A stretch of DNA of 64,000 nucleotides from Micromonospora inyonensis (GCF_900091415.1 NZ_FMHU01000001.1:1240001-1304000); one strand, 5' to 3'. Shown: positions 34,554 through 45,700, counted from the stretch's first letter. Numbers and translations are program-made. Notes: generated from the letters alone by a model not told the origin.

Positions 34554-36106
34554 TTCGCCTTCCAGGCACGTTCGATGAACATCCGCTGGAAGCCGGGACC
34601 GTCGGGCAGGTCGTGCACACCGGGCGCGATCAGGTCCAGCCCGTCTCCGACGCCCCACACCACGTACCCGCCGTCGCGCCACAGGTCCTGCTGGATGCGG
34701 GCGAGCCGGGCGTTGCGCTCGGCCGGGTCGAGGATGCCCATGGCGGCGTTGAACTCGGCGTCGAACGGGGCGCTGCGCCAGGCGGTCTCGTTGGTCGGGG
34801 CGGCGGCCAACAGCCCGACGCGTACCAGGTCGGGGAAGGAGATGCCGCCGTAGTAGCCCACGTAGAAGTTCTTCTTGGCGTAGATGGCGGTCCAGTAGGT
34901 GTCGGCCGGCTCGAGCTTCACCTCGACCCGCACCCCGATGTCGGCGAGCTGCTTGGCGTACAGGGTGGCCGTGGTGTCCATGCCGGGGTACGACGTCGTG
35001 GTGTGCAGGGTCAGCCTCAGCCCGTCCGCGTGCCCAGCCTGCTTGAGCAGATCCCTGGCCCGGTCCATGTCCCGGGTGCGTTGGGTCAGTCCCTTCGGGT
35101 ACGACGGGTCGTACGGGGTGGGCAGGTCGTTGGCGATCTGGCCGTAACCGAGGAACACCGTGTCGACGAGTGCCTGCCGGTCGGCGGCGAGTCGGAACGC
35201 CTCACGTACCCTCGGATCGCTGAACGGCGCGCTGTCCAGGCGCATGATGATCGGATACTCGGTGACGCCCTTGCGGCGTACGACCTGCACTCCACCGCCG
35301 GCCTCGGCGGCCTTGACGGCCGCCGGGCTGACGCTGCCGGCGACGTCCGCTTGGCCGGAGGTGACGGCGACGGCACGGGCCTGCGGGTCGGCGACCGCCC
35401 GGATCTCGATCCGGTCCAGGTGGGGTCGCTCGCCCCACCAGTGGTCGTTGCGGACGAGCACGGCGGTCTGGGCGTCGGTCCCGGTCACCCGGAACGGCCC
35501 CGAGCCGTGCACGGGCTTGGAGAAGTCGGTGCTGCCGTCGGGGACCACGAAGCTGATGGATTCCAGCGCCTTCGGGGCTTCGGCCATCGGTGCCCGGGTC
35601 GCCAGGATCACCGTGTGGTCGTCGGGTGCGCTGGCGGCGGCCATGTCGAAGTCGGCCAGCCGGCCGTAGTTCTCGGCGGCCTTGTTCGCGATCCGGGTCA
35701 GCGAGTAGAGCACGTCCTTGGCGAGTACCGGTTGGCCGTCGGTGAATGTGGCGTTGTCGCGTAGGTGGAACGTCCACCGGTCCAGGGTCTGGTTCGGCTT
35801 CCACGATCGGGCGAGGCGCGGCTGCGGGATGCCGTCGGCGCCGGGGACGGTCAGCACGTCGTAGGTCAGCGCGAAGCGCATGAGGTCCGACTCGTTGCCG
35901 AGTCCGCCGTGCGGGTCGTTGCTGGCGGTGGCCGGAGACCCCGGTACGACGTAGCGCAGGGTGCCGCCGTCGACCGGCGTGCCGGACTCGCCGGCGGAAC
36001 CGCCGGTCGTGGTGTCGGCGCCGCACCCGCCCACCAGCAGGGCGGCGGCGATGGCGAGGGGCAGCAGTCTGCGCCGGGATAGGCGGGACTGGACAGCGAT
36101 GTGCAT
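34550..36106 (-). CDS. Substrate-binding lipoprotein of Opp/Nik family (SBP_bac_5)
   Basis: 518 aa from ATG 36106; GGAAGA ends 6 bases before it, inside a possible earlier ATG at 36118. A lipoprotein signal is clear: basic SRRRLL, hydrophobic core and lipobox LLVGGC, so the mature protein is anchored outside the membrane. The family 5 fold is shown by GGTLRYVVPG, YDVLT, LARSWKPNQTLDRWTFHLRD, FTDGQPVLAKDVLYSL and GSGPFRVTG. Family members bind peptides, nickel complexes or metallophores. It lies directly downstream of the PKS/NRPS gene in the same operon, which argues for a ligand connected with the cluster's product. Confidence 0.92.
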   Translation of the reverse strand: MHIAVQSRLSRRRLLPLAIAAALLVGGCGADTTTGGSAGESGTPVDGGTLRYVVPGSPATASNDPHGGLGNESDLMRFALTYDVLTVPGADGIPQPRLARSWKPNQTLDRWTFHLRDNATFTDGQPVLAKDVLYSLTRIANKAAENYGRLADFDMAAASAPDDHTVILATRAPMAEAPKALESISFVVPDGSTDFSKPVHGSGPFRVTGTDAQTAVLVRNDHWWGERPHLDRIEIRAVADPQARAVAVTSGQADVAGSVSPAAVKAAEAGGGVQVVRRKGVTEYPIIMRLDSAPFSDPRVREAFRLAADRQALVDTVFLGYGQIANDLPTPYDPSYPKGLTQRTRDMDRARDLLKQAGHADGLRLTLHTTTSYPGMDTTATLYAKQLADIGVRVEVKLEPADTYWTAIYAKKNFYVGYYGGISFPDLVRVGLLAAAPTNETAWRSAPFDAEFNAAMGILDPAERNARLARIQQDLWRDGGYVVWGVGDGLDLIAPGVHDLPDGPGFQRMFIERAWKAK

Positions 36107-36137
36107 CGGTTCTTCCATGGGCTGAGAGGGGAAGCGG

Positions 36138-39100
36138 TTATCGGAGCGTGTTCGGCAGTGCCGCGAGTGCCTGGTCCAGGTGGCCGGCGATCGTCTTGGC
36201 GGCGTCCCCGGTGAGCAGCGAGTAGTGGTGCCCCTCGACGACGACCTCGTGCACCGGGCCGCGCACGTGCCCGCGCCAGCCGAGGACCGGCAGGTCGGGC
36301 GCGTCGTCGACACCCATGCCGACGCCGCTGTTGCGCGGTGACGGCAGCGCCGCCCGGATGAGGAGCAGCCGGGTGTCGGGATCGCTCAGGTGACCCGCAC
36401 GGTGTTCGCCGAGCGTCCGCAGGTGACGTTCGAAGACCCGCAGCCGGAGGTCGGCGCTGTCCCGTGCGTTGAGCAGGCCGGCGTGACGCAGCCGTTCGGT
36501 GACGTAGGCGCGGACTTCGTCGCCGGTGCCGCCGAGCAGCTCGGCTTCCTCGGCCGGGCCGAGTCCGAAATCCAGGTCGAGAAACGCCTCGAGCGAGTGC
36601 AGGTAGCGCAGCGCGGCGACCGCGCCCGGAACTCCCGGGCCGTGCAGGGCCCTGATCCGGTCCGGCGTGTTGGAGTCGACCATGAACAGCAGGGCGCTGC
36701 TTCCGCCACGCCGTTCCAGCACACAGGCCATCTCGTGGGCCAGGGTGCCGCCCATCGACCAACCGCCGAGCAGGTACGGGCCGTGCGGCTGGTACGTGCG
36801 CACCGCGTCCAGGTAGTGCTCGGCCAGCGCCGGAATGTCCTCCGGCTCGACACCGCCGGTGAGGGCCGGGTCGGTCAGGCCGACCACCGGCCGGTCGTCG
36901 GTGAGCAGCCGGACGAGTTCGCCATAACAGAGCACGTCCCCGCCGGACGGGTGGATCAGGAACAGCGGCGGCTTGGCGGCGCCGGCACGCAGCAGCAGCG
37001 CGGTCTCACCCCGGCCCGTCGCGGCTTCGGCCGGTTGCCCGGCCACGGCCGACCGTGCGGGCCGTGGCGCCTGCCACTCCTCGGCCGTGCCTGCCAGTCG
37101 CCGGACCCGGTCGACGTACGCGGCGAACACCTGGTCCGCCTCGTCGGCGGGCAGGACGTCCGCCAACACGTCCCACTGCAGGAGCAGGGCGCCGTGCTGC
37201 TCGATCACCTGGTGGTCGAGCCAGGTCTGCGGCGTGCTGCTCACCCCGTACACGGGTGTGCCCATCCAGTCCAGGTCATGCTCGCCGCCGAGCGCGTCGG
37301 TCAGCCCCAGCGCGCTGGTGAACACCACGGGTACCGACTCGGTCCGGCCGCTGCGCGCGGACTTCTCCGCCAACAGTTCGAGCGCGGAGAACTCGCGATG
37401 GTCCAGGTCGCGGAAGAGAGTCCGCTGCGCCTCGGCCGCGTCCCCGGCGAACGTCCCGGGGCGCGACCGGTCGACCTCGTGCAGCAGCAGCGACGTGAAA
37501 TCCCCAACGACCAGGTCGACGTCTGGATGCACCCGCGGCCGGTCGAACAGGGTCAGGGTGATGGCGAACCGTCCCTGCCCGGACCAGGCGGCCAGCGCGT
37601 CCGCGTACGCCGCGAGTAGGACCGCGGTCGGGGTGAGGCCCCGACGGGCGGCTTCCGCCCGGAGCGCCTGCCACTGTGGCGGCTCCAGCCGGGCGGCGCG
37701 CCGCGCGAACCGGGGCCGGGTCCCCGGTGGTGCCGGACGGACCGGCAGCGCGGGCGCCCCGGGCAGGCGGTCGAGCCGACTCCGCCAATAGTCCGCCGCC
37801 CGGTTTCGTTCCGGACCCCGCGCCCGCTGCTCCAACGCCGCGACACACGCCGCGAAGGTCGTACCCACCCGGGGCAGCCGGGCGGCCGGATCCTCGTACC
37901 GGGCGCGGACCTCGCGGTCCCAGAGCAGAAAGCTGGCGGTGTCGCAGACGAGCACGTCGACGTTGACGAAGAGACGTACGGTCCCCCCGGGAAGCCGGGC
38001 GGCGCGGATGTCGACCAGCGGCCAGCGACCCGGACGTGGTTCCCGCCCGACCATCTCCGCTCTGATCCGGGCGAGCTTCTCCTGTCGCGTGGCTTCGTCG
38101 AGCGTGGACAGGTCCCGCACCCGGATGCGATAGCGGGGCACCCGGTCGAGAATCCGGTTTCGGCCTTCGGGGGTGATGATCGCGCGGAGCATCGGATGCC
38201 GGGCGATCACGGCGTTCCACGCGTCCTCGTACCGGCCCACGTCCAGCCCTGGGCAGTCGTGTTCCAAGTGGAACGAGCAGGGCACGTCACCCAGGCGGTA
38301 GCCGCCGGACCCGCCGACCCAATATGCGTGCTGTACCCGGGTCAGCGGGAACTCCCGTGGCCCCTCCGCGTCTGGTCCGGCGTCCTCAAACTCCGTCCCG
38401 ACGTGCGTGTCGGCGTCGGCGGACGGGCCGGCGTCACCCGCCGGGCCCGGCCCGTCCGCTCCGGCCAGGAGCACCGCCAGCGACGCGACGGTCGGTCGGG
38501 CCAACAGGTCCTGCAGGCGCAGTTGGACGCCGTGCTCGTCGCGGAGCCGGGCCAACATGCGGGTGGCGAGCAGTGAGTGCCCACCGAGGGCGAAGAAGTC
38601 GGCGTCCCGGTCGGACACCTCGAACCCGAGCAGCTCCGACCAGATCCTGGCGAGGGTCGCCTCCGCGTTCCCACGGGGGTCAGCGCCCTCCGCCGGGACG
38701 TCCCGTCCGATGGGCGCGGCGGGTCGCTGTACCTCGGTCGTCCCGCCGACGAGGCGGGGGCGCAAATCGGCGGGGGAAACCGCGACCAGTGCGGGGGCAC
38801 GCCCGCGACCAGCCAGGGCGAGCAGCCGGTCCAGCGACCGCATGCCGTCCCGCCGCCCGATCGAGTGACGGGACGCGACGGCCCGCTCAGCGCCGCCCGG
38901 ACCGACCCGCCAGCCGTCCCAGGCCACGCTGAGCCAGACCGTACCGCCGTGCGCGCCCAGCCGTTCCGCGAGCGCGTCGAGGTAGCGGTTGGCGGCGGCG
39001 TACGGGGCCAGGCCCAGGCCGCCGACAAGGGTCGTCGCCGACGACATCAGCAGCACGGTGGCCGGGCGGGTGCCCTCGGGCAGGTCCGCCAGGGCCCGCC

Positions 39101-42100
39101 GCAGGGCCACGGCGGCCGAGACTTTGGCCCGCGCGTGGCCATGTGCCACCTCGGGGTCGACGGCCCGCAGCGGGACGACCGCCGTCGAGGCGACCACGCC
39201 CGCGCCGTGTACCACGAGGTCCACGCGGCCGAACCGGTCGACGACATCGCGCAGCAGCGCCGCTGTGGCCGTAGGGTCCCCGGCGTCGATCGCCCGTACC
39301 TCCACCGGCAGACCCCGCTCGGTCAACCGTCGGATCGCCGCGACCCGCTCGGCCGCCGGGCTGCCCGGCGGCGGGTCCGGTACGAGGCCGGTACGGCCGG
39401 TGACGACGACCTGCCAACCCCGCTCGGCCAGGTGTTCGGCCATGGTGAGACCGACGTCGCCCAGCCCGCCGATGAGCAGGGCGGTGCCCGCGTCCGTCCG
39501 GTCCTCCGGTCCGTTGGTGCGGGGGCGCCACGGGTTCAGGGTGCGCAGCCAGCGCTGTGTGCCGCGCAGTGCCACCTCCGCCCCGGCACGCCCGCCGGCC
39601 GTCAGGTCCGTCGCCTCCTGCGCGACCCGACGGGCCAGATCGGCCGGCGACCCGGCCGTCGGCAGGTCGATGGTGCGCCACCGCAGGCCGGGGAATTCCT
39701 GCGCCAGGATCCGGGGTACGGCGGTACCGGCGGCGCCGGCCGGATTCGGCCGGTCCGCGCTCTCCACCTGCTGGACGGCCCGGGTGACGTGCAGCAGGCA
39801 GGTGTCGTGTGCCCAGGTGGCGGTGAGGCGGGCCAGTTCGGCGTGGCGCAGGACCGTCTCGACCACCCGCCCGGCGGGGTCGTCGCCGTCCGGGGCGAGG
39901 TCGAGGACGAGCACACCGGCGCACGGGACCGTCGGGTCGGCGGCGACCTCGGCCCGGTCGGTCACCCGGGCGCCGGCGGCGGACAGGTGTGCCCGCACCG
40001 CCTCGACCAGAGGGTCGTCGTCGGGGCCGTCCAGCAGCCAGCGACCGGTGACGACCGGTGGGCCGTCCGGCGCCGGTACGCGCTGCCAGACCGGCAGTTG
40101 GAAGGGTTCGTCCTCGTCCGGCGCATCCGTCGCGGATCCGGCGTCCGGCTCGGGCTGGTCGATCCACAGCGGGCGCCGGTCGAACGGGTGGCCGGGCAGC
40201 GCCACCCGCCGCCGACCGGGCCGGTGCAGAGCCCCGGCGATGATCCCCACCCCCCGGGTCCAGAGTTCACCGGCGGCGGTCAGCAGTGCCGCCCGTTCGC
40301 CGCCGGGCTCGTCCGGCTCCGGAAACGTGGCGATGGTCGCCACGAGGTTCGCCGTCCGGTGCCGGCGGGCGAGTTGCAGCAAACCGCCGCCGGGTCCGGC
40401 CTGCACGACGACGGCCGGCCAGTTACCGATGGCCGTCGTCAGCGCGTCGGAGAAGCGCACCACCGACCGCAGGTGCGGTACCCAGTGGTCGGCGTCGGGC
40501 GCGGACGTGAGGAATTTGCCGGTGAGGGTGGTGGCCAGCGGCACCAGCGGGGTTTGCGCGTCCACCCTCGAGGCGGCGGCCCGTAGTTCGGGTAGGACGG
40601 GATCCACGAGTCGGGAGTGGGCGGCGGCGTCCAGCCGCAGCCGGGTGGGTTCCAGGCCGTCCGCGGCCAGCCGTGCCTCCAGCGCGGCCACCGCGGGTTC
40701 GGGCCCGGAGACCACGCAGGAGTCGGGTGCGTTGACGGCGGCCAAGTCCAGTTCGGGGTGGTCGGCCAGCAGCGCCGTGACCGCGGGTTCGGCCAGTGGC
40801 ACGGCCAGCATCGCGCCCTGTCCGGCGGTCCGGGACATACCACGGGAGCGGACCCGCACCAGGGCCGCCGCGTCCGCTACCGGCAGCGCGCCGGCCACCA
40901 CCGCCGCGACGTACTCACCGAGGCTGTGGCCGACCACCACGTCCGGTCGTACGCCCCACCGGATGAGGACCCGGGCGGTGGCGAGGGACACGGTGAACAG
41001 CGCGGGCAGGCCATACGCCGGGTCGCGGGCGAGCCGCAGCGCGGCCGGGTCGGCGCGGTCGGCCTGGATCAGCTCGACCAGCCGGGGCTGGCCGGGTTCG
41101 TCGAACAGTGCCGCGCACTCCCGTACGGTGTGGGCGAACTCCGGCTCGTCGGCCATGAGCTCGCGGCCCATGCCCGGGTACTGGGCACCGCCGCCGGGGA
41201 ACGCGAGCACGACCCGGGGGGCGGTGGCGCCCACCGCGCGGCGGGCCGCGGTGTGCAGGGCAGCCCGGTCGGCGGCGCGTTCGCCGGTGACGACCGCCGC
41301 GGCGCGACAAGGCCGGGCCGGGCGTCCCTCGTGCAGGGTGTACGCGACGTCGGCCGGCGCGGCCGCCGTGCTGTCCAGTGCGTCGGCGGTTGCCGCGACG
41401 CTGGTGGCCAGGGCCTTGTCACTGCTGGCGGACAGCAGCACCAACTGCGGGCGCGGGTCGGGGGCGGGGGCGCGCCCGGCGGGTGCGCTGCCCAGCACGA
41501 CGTGGCAGTTCGTACCGCCGATGCCGAACGAGCTGACGCCCGCGTACCGCGGCCCGGGCCAGTCCGTGGTCCGGCCGGCGACGGTGAACGGTGAGCCGTC
41601 CAGGTGCAGTTCCGGGTTGAGCGGCTCGGCGTCCAGGGAGGCCGGAAGGATCCCGTGGTGCAGGGCGAGCACGGTCTTGGCGAACCCGGCGATGCCGGCA
41701 GCCGAGTTGGCGTGCCCGATGTTGCTCTTCACCGAGCCGAGGGCGCACCAGGCCGGGCCCGTGGAGCCGAACACCCGGCGCAGCGCGCCGACCTCCACGA
41801 CGTCGCCGAGACGGGTCGCGGTGCCGTGCGCCTCGACGTAGCTGACCTGGCGGGCGTCCACGCCGGCCACGGCCAGCGCCTCGGCGATCACGCGTGCCTG
41901 GCCGCGCGGGGACGGTGCGGTGAAGCCGGTCTTGTCCGCGCCGTCGTTGTTGACCGCCGAGCCGTACAGCACCGCCAGCACCGGATCGCCGTCGGCGAGA
42001 GCGTCGGCGAGCCGACGCAGGACCGCGACACCGACCCCCTGGGAGTGAACGATCCCGGTGCCGTCGGCGGAGAACGTGCGTACCCGGCCGTCGATGGAGA

Positions 42101-42785
42101 AGATGCCGTCCGGAACGTACAGGTATCCCAGGCCCTGAGGCACGATCAGCGACGCGCCTCCGGCCAGCGCGGTGTCGCACTCGCCGGCCAGCAACGACTG
42201 GGCGGCCAGGTGCACGGCGACCAGCGAGGTGGAGCAGGTGGTGTTGACGGCGATCGCCGGCCCGGTCAGCCCGAGGCGGTGAGCGACCTGAAGGGGAAGG
42301 TAGTCCCCGACGGTCGCCATCGCCGTCTGGAGACTGCCGACCGGGTCACTGGCGGACGAGGTGTAGCGGTGGGCCAGGTTACGCATCAGATAGTCGCTGT
42401 GTGCCGCCCCGGCGAACACCCCGACGGCTCCGGCCCCGATCCCGTTGCCGTGCCCGGCGGCTTCCAGGGCACGCCAGCACGCTTCCAGGAACAGCCGCTG
42501 CTGCGGATCCATGAGCGCGGCCTCGGCGTCGCTGAGCCCGAACGGCTCGGGATCGAACTGGTCCTGGCCGTCGATGACGCCGCCGACCGGGACGTACGCG
42601 GGATGCTCGCGCAACCGGCGGGGTACCCCTCGCTCGGCGAGGTCCTCGGGGATGTGCCGGGTGAGGCCGTGCCGTTCGGACACCAGCAGGTCCCAGAACG
42701 CGGGGGTGTCGGGCGCGCCGGGGAAGCGACAGTCCAGAGCGGTGACGGCGATCGACGATTCGGCCGGGTTGTCCGCCCCGCTCAC
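36138..42785 (-). CDS. Hybrid PKS/NRPS: KS-AT-KR-ACP-Cy-TE
   Basis: 2,215 aa from a GTG overlapping the upstream stop. KS about 1-430 (active Cys in NTTCSTSLVAVHL near 184, His in EAHGTATRLGD and SNIGHANSAAG). AT about 520-820 (GHSLGEYVAAV; AAHS in place of the usual HAFH or YASH, so extender choice is unclear, malonate likely). KR about 1100-1290 (LLIGGLGDVGLTMAEHLAER, then SSATTLVGGLG and APYAAANRYLDALAER). ACP near 1400 (FFALGGHSLLATRM). Cy about 1470-1900 with an intact D-x4-D-x2-S (DVLVCDTAS). TE about 1960-2215 (GGWSMGGTLAHEM). This is HMWP1 of yersiniabactin without its methyltransferases and without the carrier between Cy and TE. That carrier must come in trans or be missing. The product chain would get one ketide with a beta-hydroxyl and one more cysteine-derived ring. 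Confidence 0.92.
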   Translation of the reverse strand: MSGADNPAESSIAVTALDCRFPGAPDTPAFWDLLVSERHGLTRHIPEDLAERGVPRRLREHPAYVPVGGVIDGQDQFDPEPFGLSDAEAALMDPQQRLFLEACWRALEAAGHGNGIGAGAVGVFAGAAHSDYLMRNLAHRYTSSASDPVGSLQTAMATVGDYLPLQVAHRLGLTGPAIAVNTTCSTSLVAVHLAAQSLLAGECDTALAGGASLIVPQGLGYLYVPDGIFSIDGRVRTFSADGTGIVHSQGVGVAVLRRLADALADGDPVLAVLYGSAVNNDGADKTGFTAPSPRGQARVIAEALAVAGVDARQVSYVEAHGTATRLGDVVEVGALRRVFGSTGPAWCALGSVKSNIGHANSAAGIAGFAKTVLALHHGILPASLDAEPLNPELHLDGSPFTVAGRTTDWPGPRYAGVSSFGIGGTNCHVVLGSAPAGRAPAPDPRPQLVLLSASSDKALATSVAATADALDSTAAAPADVAYTLHEGRPARPCRAAAVVTGERAADRAALHTAARRAVGATAPRVVLAFPGGGAQYPGMGRELMADEPEFAHTVRECAALFDEPGQPRLVELIQADRADPAALRLARDPAYGLPALFTVSLATARVLIRWGVRPDVVVGHSLGEYVAAVVAGALPVADAAALVRVRSRGMSRTAGQGAMLAVPLAEPAVTALLADHPELDLAAVNAPDSCVVSGPEPAVAALEARLAADGLEPTRLRLDAAAHSRLVDPVLPELRAAASRVDAQTPLVPLATTLTGKFLTSAPDADHWVPHLRSVVRFSDALTTAIGNWPAVVVQAGPGGGLLQLARRHRTANLVATIATFPEPDEPGGERAALLTAAGELWTRGVGIIAGALHRPGRRRVALPGHPFDRRPLWIDQPEPDAGSATDAPDEDEPFQLPVWQRVPAPDGPPVVTGRWLLDGPDDDPLVEAVRAHLSAAGARVTDRAEVAADPTVPCAGVLVLDLAPDGDDPAGRVVETVLRHAELARLTATWAHDTCLLHVTRAVQQVESADRPNPAGAAGTAVPRILAQEFPGLRWRTIDLPTAGSPADLARRVAQEATDLTAGGRAGAEVALRGTQRWLRTLNPWRPRTNGPEDRTDAGTALLIGGLGDVGLTMAEHLAERGWQVVVTGRTGLVPDPPPGSPAAERVAAIRRLTERGLPVEVRAIDAGDPTATAALLRDVVDRFGRVDLVVHGAGVVASTAVVPLRAVDPEVAHGHARAKVSAAVALRRALADLPEGTRPATVLLMSSATTLVGGLGLAPYAAANRYLDALAERLGAHGGTVWLSVAWDGWRVGPGGAERAVASRHSIGRRDGMRSLDRLLALAGRGRAPALVAVSPADLRPRLVGGTTEVQRPAAPIGRDVPAEGADPRGNAEATLARIWSELLGFEVSDRDADFFALGGHSLLATRMLARLRDEHGVQLRLQDLLARPTVASLAVLLAGADGPGPAGDAGPSADADTHVGTEFEDAGPDAEGPREFPLTRVQHAYWVGGSGGYRLGDVPCSFHLEHDCPGLDVGRYEDAWNAVIARHPMLRAIITPEGRNRILDRVPRYRIRVRDLSTLDEATRQEKLARIRAEMVGREPRPGRWPLVDIRAARLPGGTVRLFVNVDVLVCDTASFLLWDREVRARYEDPAARLPRVGTTFAACVAALEQRARGPERNRAADYWRSRLDRLPGAPALPVRPAPPGTRPRFARRAARLEPPQWQALRAEAARRGLTPTAVLLAAYADALAAWSGQGRFAITLTLFDRPRVHPDVDLVVGDFTSLLLHEVDRSRPGTFAGDAAEAQRTLFRDLDHREFSALELLAEKSARSGRTESVPVVFTSALGLTDALGGEHDLDWMGTPVYGVSSTPQTWLDHQVIEQHGALLLQWDVLADVLPADEADQVFAAYVDRVRRLAGTAEEWQAPRPARSAVAGQPAEAATGRGETALLLRAGAAKPPLFLIHPSGGDVLCYGELVRLLTDDRPVVGLTDPALTGGVEPEDIPALAEHYLDAVRTYQPHGPYLLGGWSMGGTLAHEMACVLERRGGSSALLFMVDSNTPDRIRALHGPGVPGAVAALRYLHSLEAFLDLDFGLGPAEEAELLGGTGDEVRAYVTERLRHAGLLNARDSADLRLRVFERHLRTLGEHRAGHLSDPDTRLLLIRAALPSPRNSGVGMGVDDAPDLPVLGWRGHVRGPVHEVVVEGHHYSLLTGDAAKTIAGHLDQALAALPNTLR

Positions 42786-45700
42786 CGGTCGACCTCCTGA
42801 GCTCGGGTACGGGCGGCCAGCCGGGACGAGCGTCGGGCCGATGGTGGCGCCGAAGTGTCCGCCGGCTCGTGTGTTCGTGGGTCTTGCGTGGCGGCCAGGG
42901 CGGTGATGTGTGCGGCGAGGGAGGCGACCGTGGCATGGCCGAACACGTCCGCGAGTGCGAGTCGCGGGGCGATGCTCTCGTGCAGCCTGCGGTAGGTGAG
43001 CACGAGCGTGAGCGAGGTCGCGCCCACCGCGGCGAACGTGCTGTCCGGCCGCACTAATTCTCCGGTCAGGTCGGTGAGGACCGCGATGACCGCATCGGTG
43101 ATGGCGGGGTCCGCCGGATGCATCCCTCCGGCGACCTGGTGACCTGCGGGCTCCGGCTCGGGCCGTTCCGGGGCCGCAGCTGCCGGTTGCGTAACCGTGG
43201 CGGGTTGCGGGACCGGGGAGGTGTCAGCGGCCGGCGACGGATCAGTGTGTCGGTACGCGAGTTCGATGAGACCATCGGCGGGAATCCGTTCGACCAGGGT
43301 GACGGCGTGTGCGCTACTCCCGGCGTGGACCCGCTCGAGCCAGCGTGCCGACGCGACGAGGGCCCGCGCCGGTGAGAGCCGTCCCGGACGTACGACGAGT
43401 GCGGTCTCCAGGCCGAGCGCCGCCGCCTCGGCGATCGCCGGGCCGACCCAGTCCGGGCCGTTCGGGGCGGGCGCGGGCGGCGTGGCTGCGGGTTGCGGCG
43501 GTTGGGTGACCGGCGGGGCATCCTCGATCCGGTACGGGTTCGGCAGCGCCGCGTGGTCGATCTTGCCGTTCGGGGTGACCGGCAGCGACTCCAGCACGAG
43601 GAACCTGCTCGGGACCATGTAGTCGGGCAACCGTTCGCGCAGCGTCTCGGCCAGTTCACCGGCCGGCGGTGCGGCATGTCCCGCCTTGGGCACCACGTAC
43701 GCGGCCAGGCGGGGCCGCTCATCCGGGCCGGCCACTGCGGCCACGACGCACTGCCGCAGGCCCGAATGCCGACTGAGCGTGGCCTCGATTTCGCCGAGTT
43801 CGATCCGGTGTCCGCGGATCTTCACCTGCCGGTCGACGCGTCCCAGGAACTCGATGTTCCCGTCGTCCCGCCAGCGTCCCAGGTCTCCTGTGCGGTACAG
43901 TCGCTCGCCCAGCACCGGGTGCCGGGCGAAGCGGTGCGCCGTCTGCTCCGGATCGCCGATGTATCCCCGGGCGAGCCCATCGCCGCCGATGAACAGCTCG
44001 CCCGGCTCGCCCACCGGGCACGGGCCACCGTCCGGGTCGAGGATGTGGAAGGACTGGCCCCGCAGTGCCCGGCCGTAGGGAATGCTCCGCCACTGCGGGT
44101 CGACATCCGCCACCGGGTAGGTGATCGACCAGATGGACGCCTCGGTCGCGCCGCCCAGGCTCATCACCCGTGCCTGCGGAGCGAGCCGACGCAGCCGGTC
44201 GGGGAGGGTCAGCGGGATCCAGTCGCCGGAGAGCATCACCAGCCGTAGGGTGCGCAGGGCCCGACCGGCCGCCTCCGGCTCGATCTCGGCGTACTCGACG
44301 AGCATCTCCAACAGCGCGGGGGCCGTGTTCCAGACCGTGACACCGTGCCGTTCGGCGAGTTCCAGCCAGTGTTGCGGATCACGCTGTCGAACCGGGTCGG
44401 GCAGGACCAGCGCGCCACCGGCGCCGAGAACACCGTAGATGTCGAAGACGGAGAGGTCGAAGCTGAGCGCGGACAGGGCCAGCACCCGGTCACCGGAGTT
44501 GACGCCGAAACGGTCGACGATGTCGTCGATGGTGGCGCGCGCGGCCCGGTGCTCGATCTCGACGCCCTTCGGCTGGCCGGTGGATCCGGAGGTGAAGATG
44601 ACGTACGCGGTGGCGTCGGGGTCGGGTCGCGACTGCGGCGGCGTGGCCGGCCCGGACACGACTTCCCCTGCTCGGGCGCTGGGCCGCCCGGACGCGGTCA
44701 GGCGGTGCGGTATGACGCCCCCGGGCCACCCGGTCCGTACGCCCCGGCCGACCAGCGCGTGCCGCACTCCGGCACGCGCGCAGATCGCGGCCACGCGGGC
44801 GTCGGGCCAGGATGGCTCGACCGGCAGGTAGCCCGCGCCGACGGCGTTGACGGCCAGGACCGCGGCGATCTGGGCCGGTCCCTTCTCACCGGCCACCGCG
44901 ACCAGATCGCCGGCCCGGACACCGGCCGTGACCAGAGCGGCGGCGGTCGCCGCGACGTTCTCGGCCAGCCGCCTGTGCGAGGTCGCCGAGCCGCCCGCAT
45001 ACAGGGCCGGGTACTCAGGCACGCGGCGGGCGGCGTTGGACACCGGATCGTGCAGCAGCGGACCGCTATCGGGGAAGGGCTCGACGTCCAGGGGCTCCAC
45101 CGGAAGGACGAAGGGGTCCCAGGCAAGGCTCGGGTCCTTCCAGGCAGCGGCCTCGGTGAGCCGGTGCAGCAGCCGGAGGTACGCGTCGAGCATGCCGCGC
45201 AGGTAGCCCTCGGGAAAGGCGCCGACGACCGCGTCCCAGGCGACCCGAAGCGAACCGCCCTCGTCCCACACGATGTGGTCCAGCAGCACCTGAGGGGTCT
45301 GCGAGACGCCGAAGACCTCCTCGCCGAGCCAACTCGCGGGGGCTGCCGCGTCGCCGGCGAGTCCCACCCCACTCGTGAACACCACCGGGTAGGGCGGCGC
45401 GCCGGAGGCGTGGCCGAGCTGCCGCAGCACCTCCACCCCGGAGACCGACCGGTGGTCCAGGTCCTCCCAGAACCGGCGGTTGAGATCCGTCGCGTACCCG
45501 GCGAACCCGCTCCACGAGGCCGGGTCGAATCTCGGGGTACCCACCAGGGCGGTGGTGGTGAAGTCGCCCACCACCAGGTCGATACCCTCGGGGCTCTCCG
45601 GTCGGTCGAAGAGTGTGGTGTTCAGGCACACCTGGTCGCCGGCGCCCCACCGCCCGAGGACCACCGCGAACGCGGCCAGCAGGGCCGCCGTTGGCGTCAC

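Noticed and set aside
33598..34620. 605-aa permease ORF
   Set aside because: The first 340 codons are antisense-like noise over the other permease; the family-like protein begins at ATG 33597.
36390..41841. Plus-strand ORFs of 409-950 aa antisense to the PKS/NRPS gene
   Set aside because: They mirror PKS and NRPS domains that are unmistakable on the minus strand.
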